Of a DNA stretch of 64,000 bases, positions 1 to 8,100 are shown in pieces. Numbering within the stretch: the first letter of the stretch is position 1; each line of letters opens with the position of its first letter. Under the pieces are notes generated by a model. That model ran no database searches. It saw only the letters and a program-made list of their open reading frames with translations, and was not told the DNA's origin. This DNA comes from Acidimicrobiia bacterium. GTDB lineage: Bacteria > Actinomycetota > Acidimicrobiia > Spongiisociales > ZC4RG35. The position numbers were made by a program, and so were the translations under genes. The stretch lies in NCBI GenBank assembly GCA_028285585.1, contig JANQOU010000012.1:1-64000 (forward strand). Direction: 5' to 3'.

Positions 1-7
1 CCCCCCC

Positions 8-62
8 CCCCCCCCCATCTTGCAACCTCAGGTAATGCCTGAGGTTGCAAGATGGGGGGGGG
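8..62 (-). terminator. 25-bp perfect hairpin directly after glmS
   Basis: A perfect inverted repeat has 25-bp arms (8-32 and 38-62) around a 5-nt loop at 33-37. Its outer 9 bp are pure C/G and the inner 16 bp are mixed. It begins at the base next to the glmS stop codon (63-65), so it would fold in the 3' end of glmS mRNA. There is no U tract; the left edge of the window continues as a C run (1-16). A terminator or 3' stabiliser is likely, but the homopolymer edge also looks like the end of an assembly. Confidence 0.6.
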
Positions 63-1889
63 TTATTCGACGGTGACGGTTTTGGCCAGGTTGCGCGGCT
101 TGTCGTCGTCGAGGCCGCGGGCCGTGGCCACGTGATACGACAACAGCTGGAGCGGGACCACCGCCGTCACGGTGCAGAGAAGGTCCGGCCCCGAAGGGAC
201 CCGAATCACGTGCTCGGCGACCTCGCCGACGTCATCTCCCTCTTCAGCCACCAGCACGATGGTTCCCCCACGCGCCTTCATCTCCTCCATGTTGGAGAGG
301 GTCTTGGCGCGGACATGGCTGTCGGTGGCCACCCCAATCACCACCACTCCATCCTCGATGAGCGCGATTGGCCCATGCTTCATCTCGCCGGCGGCATACC
401 CCTCAGCCCGCACGTAGGCGATCTCCTTCAGCTTGAGCGCTCCTTCCATCGCCACCGGGAAGTCACCCGACCGGCCCAGGAAGAAGTAGTCGTCGACCGA
501 GCCCCACTCCCCTGTCAGCTCGGCAATCGAATCTGACTGGGAGAGAACGTCGGCGATCTGGTCGGGCAGCTTCATGAGGTCCCTGACCAAAAGCTCAACC
601 GCACCGGGATCAAGCGTTCCCCGCACCTGAGCCAGGTAGAGGCCGAGCAGCTGCATGACGACCAACTGCGTGGTGAAAGTCTTGGTGGCTGCCACCCCGA
701 TCTCCAAGCCGGCCCTTGTGTACAACACGGCGTCGGACTCTCTGGCCAGAGCCGAGTCGACCACGTTGCTGACCCCGATGACGTTTGCGCCCTGAGCCTT
801 GGCGTAGCGAACCGCCTCGAGAGTGTCGATCGTCTCACCCGACTGGCTGATGCCGATCACAAGCGTCCTGGCATCGACAACCGGGTCCCGATAACGGAAC
901 TCGGAGGCGATGTCGATCTCGACAGGGAGCCTCGTCCATCGTTCGATTGCGTACTTGGCCATCATCGCCGCGTGATACGAGGTGCCACATGCCAGAACGA
1001 ACACCTTGTCCACGGCACGGAGCAGCTTGTCGTCCATCTCCAGCTCGTTGAGAACCACTCTCCCGGTCTCGGTGATGCGGCCGGCGAGGGTGTCGAGGAC
1101 TGCATGTGGCTGCTCATGGATCTCCTTGAGCATGAACGTGGGGAAGCCACCCTTCTCGGCAGCCTCAAAATCCCACTCGACCTTGCGGTGCTCCGGCTCG
1201 ATCTCGTTTCCCTCCAGATCGATGATCCGGACCGAGCTTGGCCTGACCTCGACGATGCGCTCGTCGTCGATGATCACCATCTCCCTCGTGTGCTCGAGGA
1301 AGGCGGGGATGTCGGAAGCCAGGAAGTTCTCGTTGTCGCCTCGGCCGACCACAAGCGGGGAGCCGCGTCTCGCTCCCACGATCAGCTCTGGCTCGGAGCG
1401 TCTCATGACGGCAAGGGCCAGTGCGCCGTCTGCCTGATTCATCACCTGTCGCACCGCCTCCACCAAGGGGAGATCGGCTAGCTCTCCGATCATGTGGGCG
1501 ACGACTTCGGTATCGGTGTCACTCACGAACCGGTGACCCTCCTCTTCGAGCTTGCGCTTGAGCTCGACCCAGTTCTCGACGATGCCGTTGTGAACCACGA
1601 CGACATCCCCGGACGGGTCGACATGAGGATGGGCATTGACGGTGTTCGGGGCCCCGTGGGTGGCCCACCGAGTGTGGCCGATGCCGGAGATCGCATCGAA
1701 AGGCCCCTCCGACTCGACGAGCGACTCAAGCTCGGCAATGCGGCCGGCCCGCTTCATGACATCCATCGAGCTGCCCATGTTCAGGGCGATCCCGGCGGAG
1801 TCGTAGCCCCGATACTCGAGATGGGAGAGACCGGGCAGGAGAACATCAACAACGGGTCTCTCACCTACGTAACCGACTATTCCGCACAT
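63..1889 (-). CDS. glmS: Glutamine-fructose-6-phosphate aminotransferase (isomerising)
   Basis: GlmS makes glucosamine-6-phosphate from fructose-6-phosphate and glutamine, the first committed step to UDP-GlcNAc and peptidoglycan. The 608-residue protein matches the usual length of about 610. Residue 2 is the catalytic Cys of the N-terminal class II glutaminase domain (MCGIVGYVG), followed by two SIS sugar-isomerase domains with CGTSYHA near residue 300 and SQSGET near 350, and the conserved C-terminal end DKPRNLAKTVTVE. The ATG at 1889 must be the start because Cys2 becomes the N-terminal nucleophile. An AAAGGATGG stretch upstream can serve as ribosome binding site. The upstream leader carries a glmS ribozyme, so expression should fall when its product accumulates. 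Confidence 0.98.
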   Translation of the reverse strand: MCGIVGYVGERPVVDVLLPGLSHLEYRGYDSAGIALNMGSSMDVMKRAGRIAELESLVESEGPFDAISGIGHTRWATHGAPNTVNAHPHVDPSGDVVVVHNGIVENWVELKRKLEEEGHRFVSDTDTEVVAHMIGELADLPLVEAVRQVMNQADGALALAVMRRSEPELIVGARRGSPLVVGRGDNENFLASDIPAFLEHTREMVIIDDERIVEVRPSSVRIIDLEGNEIEPEHRKVEWDFEAAEKGGFPTFMLKEIHEQPHAVLDTLAGRITETGRVVLNELEMDDKLLRAVDKVFVLACGTSYHAAMMAKYAIERWTRLPVEIDIASEFRYRDPVVDARTLVIGISQSGETIDTLEAVRYAKAQGANVIGVSNVVDSALARESDAVLYTRAGLEIGVAATKTFTTQLVVMQLLGLYLAQVRGTLDPGAVELLVRDLMKLPDQIADVLSQSDSIAELTGEWGSVDDYFFLGRSGDFPVAMEGALKLKEIAYVRAEGYAAGEMKHGPIALIEDGVVVIGVATDSHVRAKTLSNMEEMKARGGTIVLVAEEGDDVGEVAEHVIRVPSGPDLLCTVTAVVPLQLLSYHVATARGLDDDKPRNLAKTVTVE

Positions 1890-1950
1890 ACGCGTTCCAT
1901 CCTTTCTCGGTAGATGGGACAGCAGCGTGCGACAGAAACCAGCTTCAGCT

Positions 1951-2105
1951 GGCTCTCCTTCAGATGAGCTTCTGTTCCGGGATCACTCCCGGGTTTTCTT
2001 CTCATCTGTAACGACTGGGGGGCCGGGAAGGCATCCGCCGAATGTTTCGATGACCTTCCTCCTCGTCACCTCGATCTCGACCTTGGTCGTACGAGGCCTG
2101 GCGCT
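1951..2105 (-). ncRNA. glmS ribozyme (GlcN6P-activated self-cleaving RNA)
   Basis: The glmM-glmS gap matches the glmS ribozyme core in order on the minus strand. GCGCC at 2104-2100 follows A2105, the expected cleavage site. P1 arms CCUCG and CGAGG follow, then GACGAGG (2067-2061) and P2 arms GGAAGG (2059-2054) and CCUUCC (2031-2026). Between the P2 arms are UCGAA (2050-2046) and UUCGGCGGAUGCC (2042-2030). P4 is CAGAUGAG/CUCAUCUG (2008-2001 and 1968-1961), enclosing P4.1 CCGGGA-GUGA-UCCCGG (1992-1977). The 3' boundary is approximate. In known examples GlcN6P acts as the cofactor for cleavage and the cleaved glmS mRNA is degraded. glmM stops 33 nt upstream, so a glmM-glmS transcript would be cut between the genes. 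Confidence 0.93.
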
Positions 2106-2138
2106 ACATCTTGTCTGTCGCTCGTGATCGTGTCCGGT

Positions 2139-3485
2139 CTACCCCTTGTCTATAGACGATCTCGCAACCGATGCGAGACGATCAGCGTAGCTCCTGGCCG
2201 AAGATTCGGAAGAGGCTTCCACCATGATGCGGATGACTGGCTCGGTGCCCGAGGGGCGAACCAGGACACGGCCTTCCTCCCCCAGCTCCTCCTCGACTTC
2301 CTTCACCTCGTCCCAAACGCTCTCATCGACCTCAACCATCCGGCCGGTCTCGACGTTCACGAGCACCTGGGGGTACTCGGTGATCGCCTCTGCGCGAAGC
2401 TCTCTCAACTGCTTGCCGGTTCCGGCCACGACGTTGAGCAATTGGACCGCAGTGAGCAAGCCATCCCCGGTCAGAGAGTGCTTTGGGAAAATGACGTGGC
2501 CGGACTGCTCGCCCCCGAGACTTCCCTTGTTGTCCATGAGCGCCTCCGACACATAGCGGTCACCGACCTTGGTCTCGACGACCTCGATGCCGGCCTCGGA
2601 CATCGACTTGTGAAACCCGAGGTTCGACATGACGGTCGCCACAACGATGTCCTTCTTCAGCTTGCCCTGCTCCTTCAGATGGCGGGCGATGATCGCCATC
2701 ACCACGTCGCCGTTTGCCGGCACGCCGTCCTCGTCGACGGCGATCAGCCTGTCCGCATCGCCGTCGAAGCAGAGACCGATGCGGCCTGCGGACCGCTCCG
2801 CGAGAAACTCGGGATGGGTAGCGCCACAGTCGTCATTGATGTTGGTGCCATCGGGCTCGGCACCAAAGATGGCAACGTCAGCCTTCAGCCTCCGGAACAG
2901 CTCTGGGGCTGCCTGGTATGCAGCACCGTGAGCACAGTCGAGGGCTAGCTCCATACCGCTCATCGAATATCGAGACACCGACACCAGGTGGTCGATGTAG
3001 TCGGCCATTGGGTCATCCATCAGGCGGTGAAACCCGATCGAGTCACCCATGGCTGAAGACGAGCCGGCCGACCTCATACGATCCTCCAACTCACGCTCCA
3101 CCTCATCGGCGAGCTTGGTGCCTCGCGACGAGATCAGCTTGATGCCGTTGTCGGGTGCCGGGTTGTGGGAGGCGGAGACGATCACTCCCATCGTCGCGGC
3201 GCTGGTGGCAGTGAGATGGGTGATGCCGCCGCTGGGCATGATCCCGATGTCGATGGTGTCGATGCCTGAGGCGTGGAAACCCGACTGCAAAGCGGACGAG
3301 AGCATCGAGCCTGAGCGCCTGGTGTCACGGCCGATCACGACAGGACCGCCGCGCAGGTAAGCCCCCGCCGCCCTTCCGAGGGAGAGCGCCAGCTCTGGGC
3401 TCAGCTCGTCACCGACGGTTCCTCTGACCCCATCCGTGCCGAAGATCGGCTTTCCCTCGTCGAGAAGCCGACGAAGATCAGTCAT
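2139..3485 (-). CDS. glmM: Phosphoglucosamine mutase
   Basis: GlmM converts glucosamine-6-phosphate to glucosamine-1-phosphate, the step after GlmS. The protein has 448 residues against about 445 in E. coli. Visible motifs are FGTDGVRG near the N terminus, the phosphoserine loop SASHNP with catalytic Ser106, the metal-binding DGDADR loop near residue 245, and the sugar-phosphate loop RPSGTEPVIR near the C terminus. It lies between rpsI and the glmS ribozyme, so both amino-sugar steps are downstream of rplM-rpsI in one minus-strand run. Confidence 0.97.
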   Translation of the reverse strand: MTDLRRLLDEGKPIFGTDGVRGTVGDELSPELALSLGRAAGAYLRGGPVVIGRDTRRSGSMLSSALQSGFHASGIDTIDIGIMPSGGITHLTATSAATMGVIVSASHNPAPDNGIKLISSRGTKLADEVERELEDRMRSAGSSSAMGDSIGFHRLMDDPMADYIDHLVSVSRYSMSGMELALDCAHGAAYQAAPELFRRLKADVAIFGAEPDGTNINDDCGATHPEFLAERSAGRIGLCFDGDADRLIAVDEDGVPANGDVVMAIIARHLKEQGKLKKDIVVATVMSNLGFHKSMSEAGIEVVETKVGDRYVSEALMDNKGSLGGEQSGHVIFPKHSLTGDGLLTAVQLLNVVAGTGKQLRELRAEAITEYPQVLVNVETGRMVEVDESVWDEVKEVEEELGEEGRVLVRPSGTEPVIRIMVEASSESSARSYADRLASVARSSIDKG

Positions 3486-3509
3486 CGGTAAAAAAGGTAG
3501 TCGCGTGTC

Positions 3510-3902
3510 CTAGCGCTTCGTGTACTGCGGAGCGCGTCGAGCCTTCTTGAGCCCGTACTTCTTGGACTCGACGATACGCGCATCGCGAGTGAGCATCCCG
3601 GCCTTCTTCAGCGGATCGCGAAGATCCGGCTCCAACTCGACCAACCCGCGAGAGATCCCGAGACGGAGAGCGTCGGCCTGACCGGTGGTGCCGCCCCCTT
3701 CGAGGGTGGCCTCGATGTCGTAGCGGCCTTGAGTCTGGGTGAGGGTGAGCGGCTCCATGACTCGCATCCGGATGGCCATCGTCGGGAAGTAATCCTCTAG
3801 CGGCCTTCCGTTGAGAACGACCTGCCCTGAGCCGTCGCTGAGACGGACTCGAGCCACGGACTCCTTGCGTCTGCCAGTTGCCTGGACGAGCGGCTTGCTC
3901 AT
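3510..3902 (-). CDS. rpsI: 30S ribosomal protein S9
   Basis: S9 (uS9) is a small-subunit head protein whose C-terminal tail reaches the P-site tRNA. The 130-residue protein carries the N-terminal [12 protein letters not shown] motif and the typical basic tail ending in YTKR. Its ATG overlaps the rplM stop as ATGA (3899-3902), which points to translational coupling. The gene is followed 24 bp later by glmM. Confidence 0.98.
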   Translation of the reverse strand: MSKPLVQATGRRKESVARVRLSDGSGQVVLNGRPLEDYFPTMAIRMRVMEPLTLTQTQGRYDIEATLEGGGTTGQADALRLGISRGLVELEPDLRDPLKKAGMLTRDARIVESKKYGLKKARRAPQYTKR

Positions 3903-4360
3903 CGAACGTCCACCTTTCGAATGTTCAGCTCTAGCGGCTGCGGCTTCTGAGCCTCGTGCGGATGATCCGGGCCGGCATGAACCTTCAGCTTCTTCAACAT
4001 CTGCCGACCGAGCTTGTTCTTGGGGAGCATTCCCCGCACGGCACGCTCGATGATCGCCTCGGGCCGCCGATCACGAAGCGACTCGAATGTCTCGGCCTTG
4101 ATGCCGCCCGGGTAGCCGGAGTGGCGGTAGTAGATCTTGGATTGGCTCTTGTCCGACGTGACGGCGACCTTCTCGGCGTTGACCACGACCACGAAGTCGC
4201 CGGTGTCGAGGTGCGGTGCGTAGGTGGGCTTGTGCTTGCCACGCAGGATCTGGGCGACCTCAGAGGCGAGCCGTCCAAGTGGAAGATCCGAAGCGTCGAC
4301 GACGTGCCAGGCACGCTCGATCTCACTTGGCTTTGGCGAATAAGTCTTGTTCATTGTCAT
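3899..4360 (-). CDS. rplM: 50S ribosomal protein L13
   Basis: L13 (uL13) is an early-assembly large-subunit protein. From the ATG at 4360 the protein has 153 residues. That start has a GAGGA ribosome binding site 9 nt upstream; a second ATG at 4354 is further from it. The [19 protein letters not shown] region and the [10 protein letters not shown] motif are diagnostic. It opens the rplM-rpsI-glmM-glmS run behind a 128-bp gap from truA, where a promoter is expected but no clear hexamers were seen. Confidence 0.97.
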   Translation of the reverse strand: MTMNKTYSPKPSEIERAWHVVDASDLPLGRLASEVAQILRGKHKPTYAPHLDTGDFVVVVNAEKVAVTSDKSQSKIYYRHSGYPGGIKAETFESLRDRRPEAIIERAVRGMLPKNKLGRQMLKKLKVHAGPDHPHEAQKPQPLELNIRKVDVR

Positions 4361-4488
4361 CTTGGTGATTCCTCGCACAGCTGAGCTGAGGGACCGTCTG
4401 GGGAAACGAACTCCGCACCGGGAGCAGGCCACATGCTACGCCTCACATCGTCTCTAGGCCAATCCCAATCTGGCAGAAATTCATGCTG

Positions 4489-5220
4489 TCAGTAGCCGAC
4501 TTCCATCAGGGTGAGCCCGTGTGGCGGCGCCACGGTCGCCACGGCGGAGCGATCTCGAGCCGCGATGACCGACGGGGTGTCGGCTGCCGAAGAGAAGCCT
4601 CGACCCACGTCATACATGAACCCGACAAGCGAGCGCACCATCTGATGACAGAAGGCGTTGGCGCGCACCGAGTAGATGAACATCCCATCGTCCTCTTGCC
4701 AGCCCGACTCGATGACGTCTCTCACGTTCGACTTGCCTTCGACCGACCGGCAGAAGGAGGTGAAGTCGTGTGCGCCAACGAATTGCCCGGCCACATCTGC
4801 CATCGCGGGCAGGTCGAGCGGCCGTCCCACATGCCAGACCTGATTTCGTGTCATCGGGTCAGGGGCAGGGTTGGTGCTGATCAGATACCGATAACGCCGC
4901 CACTTGGCACTGAACCGAGCGCTGAACTCTTCAGGAGCCTCCGTCACCGCCAAGACCGAGATCTCGGGGCCAACCAAGCCGTGCAACGAGCGGGCAAGAC
5001 GTCTCTCATCCACAAGCTCTTCGTACGGAAACGACACGACCTGACCTCGCGCATGAACTCCGGCATCGGTGCGCCCCGCGACCGAGGTGACGACCTTGCC
5101 ACCAAGGATCTTTTTCAGGGCGTCGTCCAACTCGCCCTGGACGGTTCGCAGGCCGGTCTGCGCCGCATATCCCCGAAACCCGGTGCCGTCATAGGCGACA
5201 TCGAGCCGAACCACGGGCAT
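4489..5220 (-). CDS. truA: tRNA pseudouridine(38-40) synthase
   Basis: TruA isomerises uridines 38-40 in the anticodon arm of many tRNAs. The protein has 243 residues from the ATG at 5220; longer upstream reading would invade the preceding gene and lacks family similarity. It starts with RLDVAYDGTGFRGY and has the catalytic loop GRTDAGVHA with Asp52. Other visible motifs are FSARFSAKWRRYRY and FCHQMVRSLVG near the C terminus. The start overlaps the stop of the Yip1-like gene as TGATG. In many bacteria truA sits between rplQ and rplM; here extra genes intervene. Confidence 0.96.
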   Translation of the reverse strand: MPVVRLDVAYDGTGFRGYAAQTGLRTVQGELDDALKKILGGKVVTSVAGRTDAGVHARGQVVSFPYEELVDERRLARSLHGLVGPEISVLAVTEAPEEFSARFSAKWRRYRYLISTNPAPDPMTRNQVWHVGRPLDLPAMADVAGQFVGAHDFTSFCRSVEGKSNVRDVIESGWQEDDGMFIYSVRANAFCHQMVRSLVGFMYDVGRGFSSAADTPSVIAARDRSAVATVAPPHGLTLMEVGY

Positions 5221-5741
5221 CAGCCGAAGAGACCACCGAAGATGGCGAAGGGCACTCCGATCAAGGCCCGGATCAGCGCCGCTACTGCAAACCCGATGAG
5301 CACCGAGACGGCGGCGTCTCTCATCTTGAGATCGGTCGCCACCTGAGTGGCCACCGCCAATGCCGCCAGATACCAGACGAGGGCTATTCCACCGGCGAGC
5401 CGGCCGAAGATCTCGAGAAGCAGCGGAAGGGCCGCCAGCCCATGCAGGGCCATCATCGTTTGGGGGCGCCCCGAGGCCTGAAAGAGCCTGCTGGCCACGA
5501 ACCAAGTGGCGAAAGCCAGGATCAGCCAGGAGATGACTGCGCCCAGGAGCGACTGGAACAAAGCTCCAACGTCGAAGGCACTGAGTGAGCCGAACCGGAC
5601 CAGAAGCCCGAGATAGGTGAGACCGCCGACACCGGCCACGATGATCGCCGCATCGGCGGCAGCATCGCCGTCGAAGAAGGCCTCGGTGTAGGCGCTTCTG
5701 TCCATGACGGCGGCTCGACCGGCGCGACGCAACATCTTCAT
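5220..5741 (-). CDS. Yip1-family membrane protein
   Basis: This 173-residue integral membrane protein has four or five hydrophobic segments. It resembles the bacterial Yip1 domain family, whose role is unknown in bacteria. I chose the ATG at 5741 because it lies just after the coaA stop and gives the usual MKMLRRAGRAAVMD opening; 5735 and 5705 are in-frame alternatives. No strong ribosome binding site precedes any of them. It is 25 bp downstream of coaA and overlaps truA by one base, so all three are likely co-transcribed. Confidence 0.75.
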   Translation of the reverse strand: MKMLRRAGRAAVMDRSAYTEAFFDGDAAADAAIIVAGVGGLTYLGLLVRFGSLSAFDVGALFQSLLGAVISWLILAFATWFVASRLFQASGRPQTMMALHGLAALPLLLEIFGRLAGGIALVWYLAALAVATQVATDLKMRDAAVSVLIGFAVAALIRALIGVPFAIFGGLFG

Positions 5742-5766
5742 GACGACGGGCAGGGTAACGGCGGTC

Positions 5767-6681
5767 TCAGCGGCGGAGCCGGACCCGGCGTGCGGTGTGA
5801 TCGGCCGCCTTCTCGATGATGAGCGAGGCACGATCTTTGGTAGGCGCGATGTTCTCCACCAGGTTGGGCTCGTTGATGCGTTCCCAGATGTCGGTGGCCA
5901 CCTCGACCGCCTCCTCATCGGACAACCCGGCATACCGGCGGAAGTAGGCGTCGGGTTGGCCGAACGCGGTGTCCTTCAACGTCAGGAACCGCTGGACATA
6001 CCAGCCTTTGATGTCCTCCACCTCGGCATCCACGAATATCGAGAAGTCGAAGTAATCGCTGACAAAGGCTCCATGGTCACCGGCCTGGAGCACGTTCAGA
6101 CCTTCCACCAGGAGGATGTCAGGCTCGTGGATCACCCGCTTCTCGTGTGTCACCACGTCGTACTTGATGTGCGAGTAGAGGGGGACCTCGAGCTGGGGCT
6201 CTCCTGCGGCAGCACCGGCAACAAAATCGAGCAGCATCTTCCGGTCGTAGCTCTCGGGAAAGCCCTTCCGGTCCATGAGCCCTCTCTCCTCAAGGACGGC
6301 GTTGGGATAGAGGAACCCGTCCGTCGTGACCAACTCGACCCTCGGGTGTTGTGGCCAGCGAGCGAGAAGAGCTTGAAGCACTCGGGAGATGGTCGACTTG
6401 CCCACGGCGACCGATCCGGCGACGCCGATGATGAACGGCACGGGCCCAGGCGGAGTCCCGAGAAAAGTGTCGGTCACCGATGCCAGCTGCTGACTGCCCT
6501 GGACGTGCAGATTGAGAAGACGTGACAAGGGCAAATACGTGTCCTCCACCATGTCCATGTCGAGCAAGACGTTGATGCCGCGCAGCTTGTCCACATCCTC
6601 CGCGGTGAGCGTCAGCGGCGTGTTGGCCCTCAAATGGGCCCACGACTCCTGGTCAAAATCGATGTATCGGGGACGGGACAT
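5767..6681 (-). CDS. coaA: Type I pantothenate kinase
   Basis: CoaA phosphorylates pantothenate, the first and usually rate-limiting step of coenzyme A synthesis. The 304-residue protein has the P-loop [12 protein letters not shown] at residues 86-97. The [10 protein letters not shown] region follows it, as does the [10 protein letters not shown] motif of the prokaryotic type I family. In E. coli this type is feedback-inhibited by CoA. It is the first gene of a minus-strand group with the Yip1-like gene and truA, divergent from the plus-strand DUF4190 gene. Confidence 0.96.
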   Translation of the reverse strand: MSRPRYIDFDQESWAHLRANTPLTLTAEDVDKLRGINVLLDMDMVEDTYLPLSRLLNLHVQGSQQLASVTDTFLGTPPGPVPFIIGVAGSVAVGKSTISRVLQALLARWPQHPRVELVTTDGFLYPNAVLEERGLMDRKGFPESYDRKMLLDFVAGAAAGEPQLEVPLYSHIKYDVVTHEKRVIHEPDILLVEGLNVLQAGDHGAFVSDYFDFSIFVDAEVEDIKGWYVQRFLTLKDTAFGQPDAYFRRYAGLSDEEAVEVATDIWERINEPNLVENIAPTKDRASLIIEKAADHTARRVRLRR

Positions 6682-6739
6682 CGGCAGTCAGGCTACTCCC
6701 GACAATGGCTTGCCTCGATCTGCTTAACTTCCGGCCGTC

Positions 6740-7033
6740 ATGACAGAACAACAGTTCCCCACAGACCCCAACCAGTATCCCGAGTCGAGCCAAGCCACCA
6801 CCGTGCTCGTCCTGGGGATTCTCGGCCTGGTGATCTGCGGAGTGCTGGCGCCGGTCGCATGGATCATGGGGAAGAACGAGCTGGAGGCCATCGACTCGGG
6901 AAGACGGCCTCCACAGCAGAGGGGCACGGCCAACGCGGGGAGGATCCTTGGGATCATCGGTACCGTCTTGCTCGCCATCTCGGTCCTCGTGATCATCCTG
7001 ATCTTCGCAGGCGCCATCGCCCTCAACCTCTAA
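6740..7033 (+). CDS. DUF4190-type small membrane protein
   Basis: A 97-residue protein has a short Pro/Gln-rich N terminus and two hydrophobic segments (about residues 22-46 and 70-94). They flank a conserved loop with the WIMGKNELEAIDSG stretch that is characteristic of DUF4190 proteins. These are common in actinobacteria and have no assigned function. It faces away from coaA and is followed 51 bp later by another plus-strand membrane-protein gene, so the two may form a small unit. Confidence 0.8.
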   Translation: MTEQQFPTDPNQYPESSQATTVLVLGILGLVICGVLAPVAWIMGKNELEAIDSGRRPPQQRGTANAGRILGIIGTVLLAISVLVIILIFAGAIALNL

Positions 7034-7084
7034 ACCCAGCCAGAAACCACAACAGGTTGGTGCTCGACGCGCCGATACCTCCAC

Positions 7085-7681
7085 ATGGGCAGCTTCAGCG
7101 CGTCACTGAAGACACTCGGAGACCGAGTCGGCCTCCCCGCCACCGTCGTACTTCAGGACGACCGCCTGTCCATCGCCGCCGGTGAGGAAGCCATCGGTGA
7201 ATGGCAGCTCGACGAGATCCGACTCGAGCCCACCCCCACCGGCTACCGGATGGCAGCCGAAGGCGAGCACCTTCTCATCGAGATGCGCGACGCCGAGGCG
7301 TTCGGCACCGAGCTGAGCCGGTCGGCCCGGCCCGGCATCAAGATCACCCTGCCGGGCAAAGAGACTCTTTTCAAACCCGTCGACATCACCATCGAGGCCG
7401 CCGAGCGGCGTTGGGGCACACTGCTCCCCCAGTGGATGTTCACGCGGATCATGTTTGGCCTCTGCTTCGGCGCCCTGACGCTCTTCGCCGTCCTCCCCGG
7501 GATCGTCTCGCTGTTCCTGCTGATCTCAGGAGCGCTGTTGATCATGGGTGGGGCTATCACCTACGCAGACCCGATGCTCTCGTCGCGGTGGTTGCCGGGG
7601 CGGATGTCACCGGTCCACGTGCTGCTGTTCGGCGTCGTGATCCTTCTGCTTGGTGTCTTGCTGGGCGTGATCGCCCGCTAG
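7085..7681 (+). CDS. Unrecognised protein with C-terminal membrane hairpin
   Basis: I do not recognise this 198-residue protein. The first 115 residues look soluble and beta-rich, with a GEWQLDEIRLEPTPTGYRM segment that could be a PH-like fold. The remainder has two or three transmembrane segments near residues 118-155 and 172-196. It lies head-to-tail behind the DUF4190 gene and converges on rplQ. Codon use and GC content look like the neighbours. Confidence 0.7.
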   Translation: MGSFSASLKTLGDRVGLPATVVLQDDRLSIAAGEEAIGEWQLDEIRLEPTPTGYRMAAEGEHLLIEMRDAEAFGTELSRSARPGIKITLPGKETLFKPVDITIEAAERRWGTLLPQWMFTRIMFGLCFGALTLFAVLPGIVSLFLLISGALLIMGGAITYADPMLSSRWLPGRMSPVHVLLFGVVILLLGVLLGVIAR

Positions 7682-7703
7682 ACCGGCCTCAACCTGCGAC
7701 TCG

Positions 7704-7747
7704 CGTGCACAGCGTGTCGCTGAGCGTCACGCGTTGCTATAGCAAGG
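7704..7747. repeat. 44-bp dispersed repeat, copy 1
   Basis: This segment matches 44494-44537 at 42 of 44 positions. It contains a dyad built on GTGTCGC and its near-complement, then the 12-nt palindrome TTGCTATAGCAA (7735-7746). It ends 2 bp from the rplQ stop codon on the minus strand and lies 22 bp after the plus-strand gene ending at 7681, so it could act as a shared 3' element. It has no U tract. Confidence 0.8.
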
Positions 7748-7749
7748 GG

Positions 7750-8100
7750 TCAGACGAGCTCGATGATGGCTTCTTCGGCGCCATCACCACGACGGGGACC
7801 GAGCTTGGTGATCCGGGTGTAGCCGCCGGGACGGTCGACATACTTCGGGGCCACCTCTTCGAACAGCTTGTGCACGGCGTCCTTGTTGGTGATGGTCCTC
7901 ATCACGGTGCGCCGGCTGTGCAAGTCGCCCTTGCGAGCCTTGGTGATCAGCTTCTCGGCAAGTGGCCGAACCGCTTTGGCCTTGGCCTCGGTGGTGGTCA
8001 CCTTCTCATGCAAGAACAGATCAGTGGCCAAGTTGGCCATCATCAGCTTGCTGTGTGAAGGAGAGCCGCCAAAGCGCGGGCCCTTGATCGGACGGGGCAT
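7750..8100 (-). CDS. rplQ: 50S ribosomal protein L17
   Basis: L17 (bL17) is a large-subunit protein near the exit tunnel. The 116-residue sequence opens [34 protein letters not shown]-like (in short pieces: [16 protein letters not shown], then [18 protein letters not shown]), the family signature. Its ATG overlaps the rpoA stop as TGATG. It is the last gene of the alpha operon and is followed by the 44-bp repeat. Confidence 0.97.
   Translation of the reverse strand: MPRPIKGPRFGGSPSHSKLMMANLATDLFLHEKVTTTEAKAKAVRPLAEKLITKARKGDLHSRRTVMRTITNKDAVHKLFEEVAPKYVDRPGGYTRITKLGPRRGDGAEEAIIELV

Noticed and set aside
1977-2000. Plus-strand rho-independent terminator (CCGGGA-TCAC-TCCCGG then T-rich)
   Set aside because: No plus-strand gene precedes it; the stem is P4.1 of the glmS ribozyme read on the opposite strand.
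7736-7746. TTGCTATAGCAA palindrome as an integrase attachment site
   Set aside because: No integrase or tRNA gene is nearby; it occurs as part of a repeat at two gene ends.
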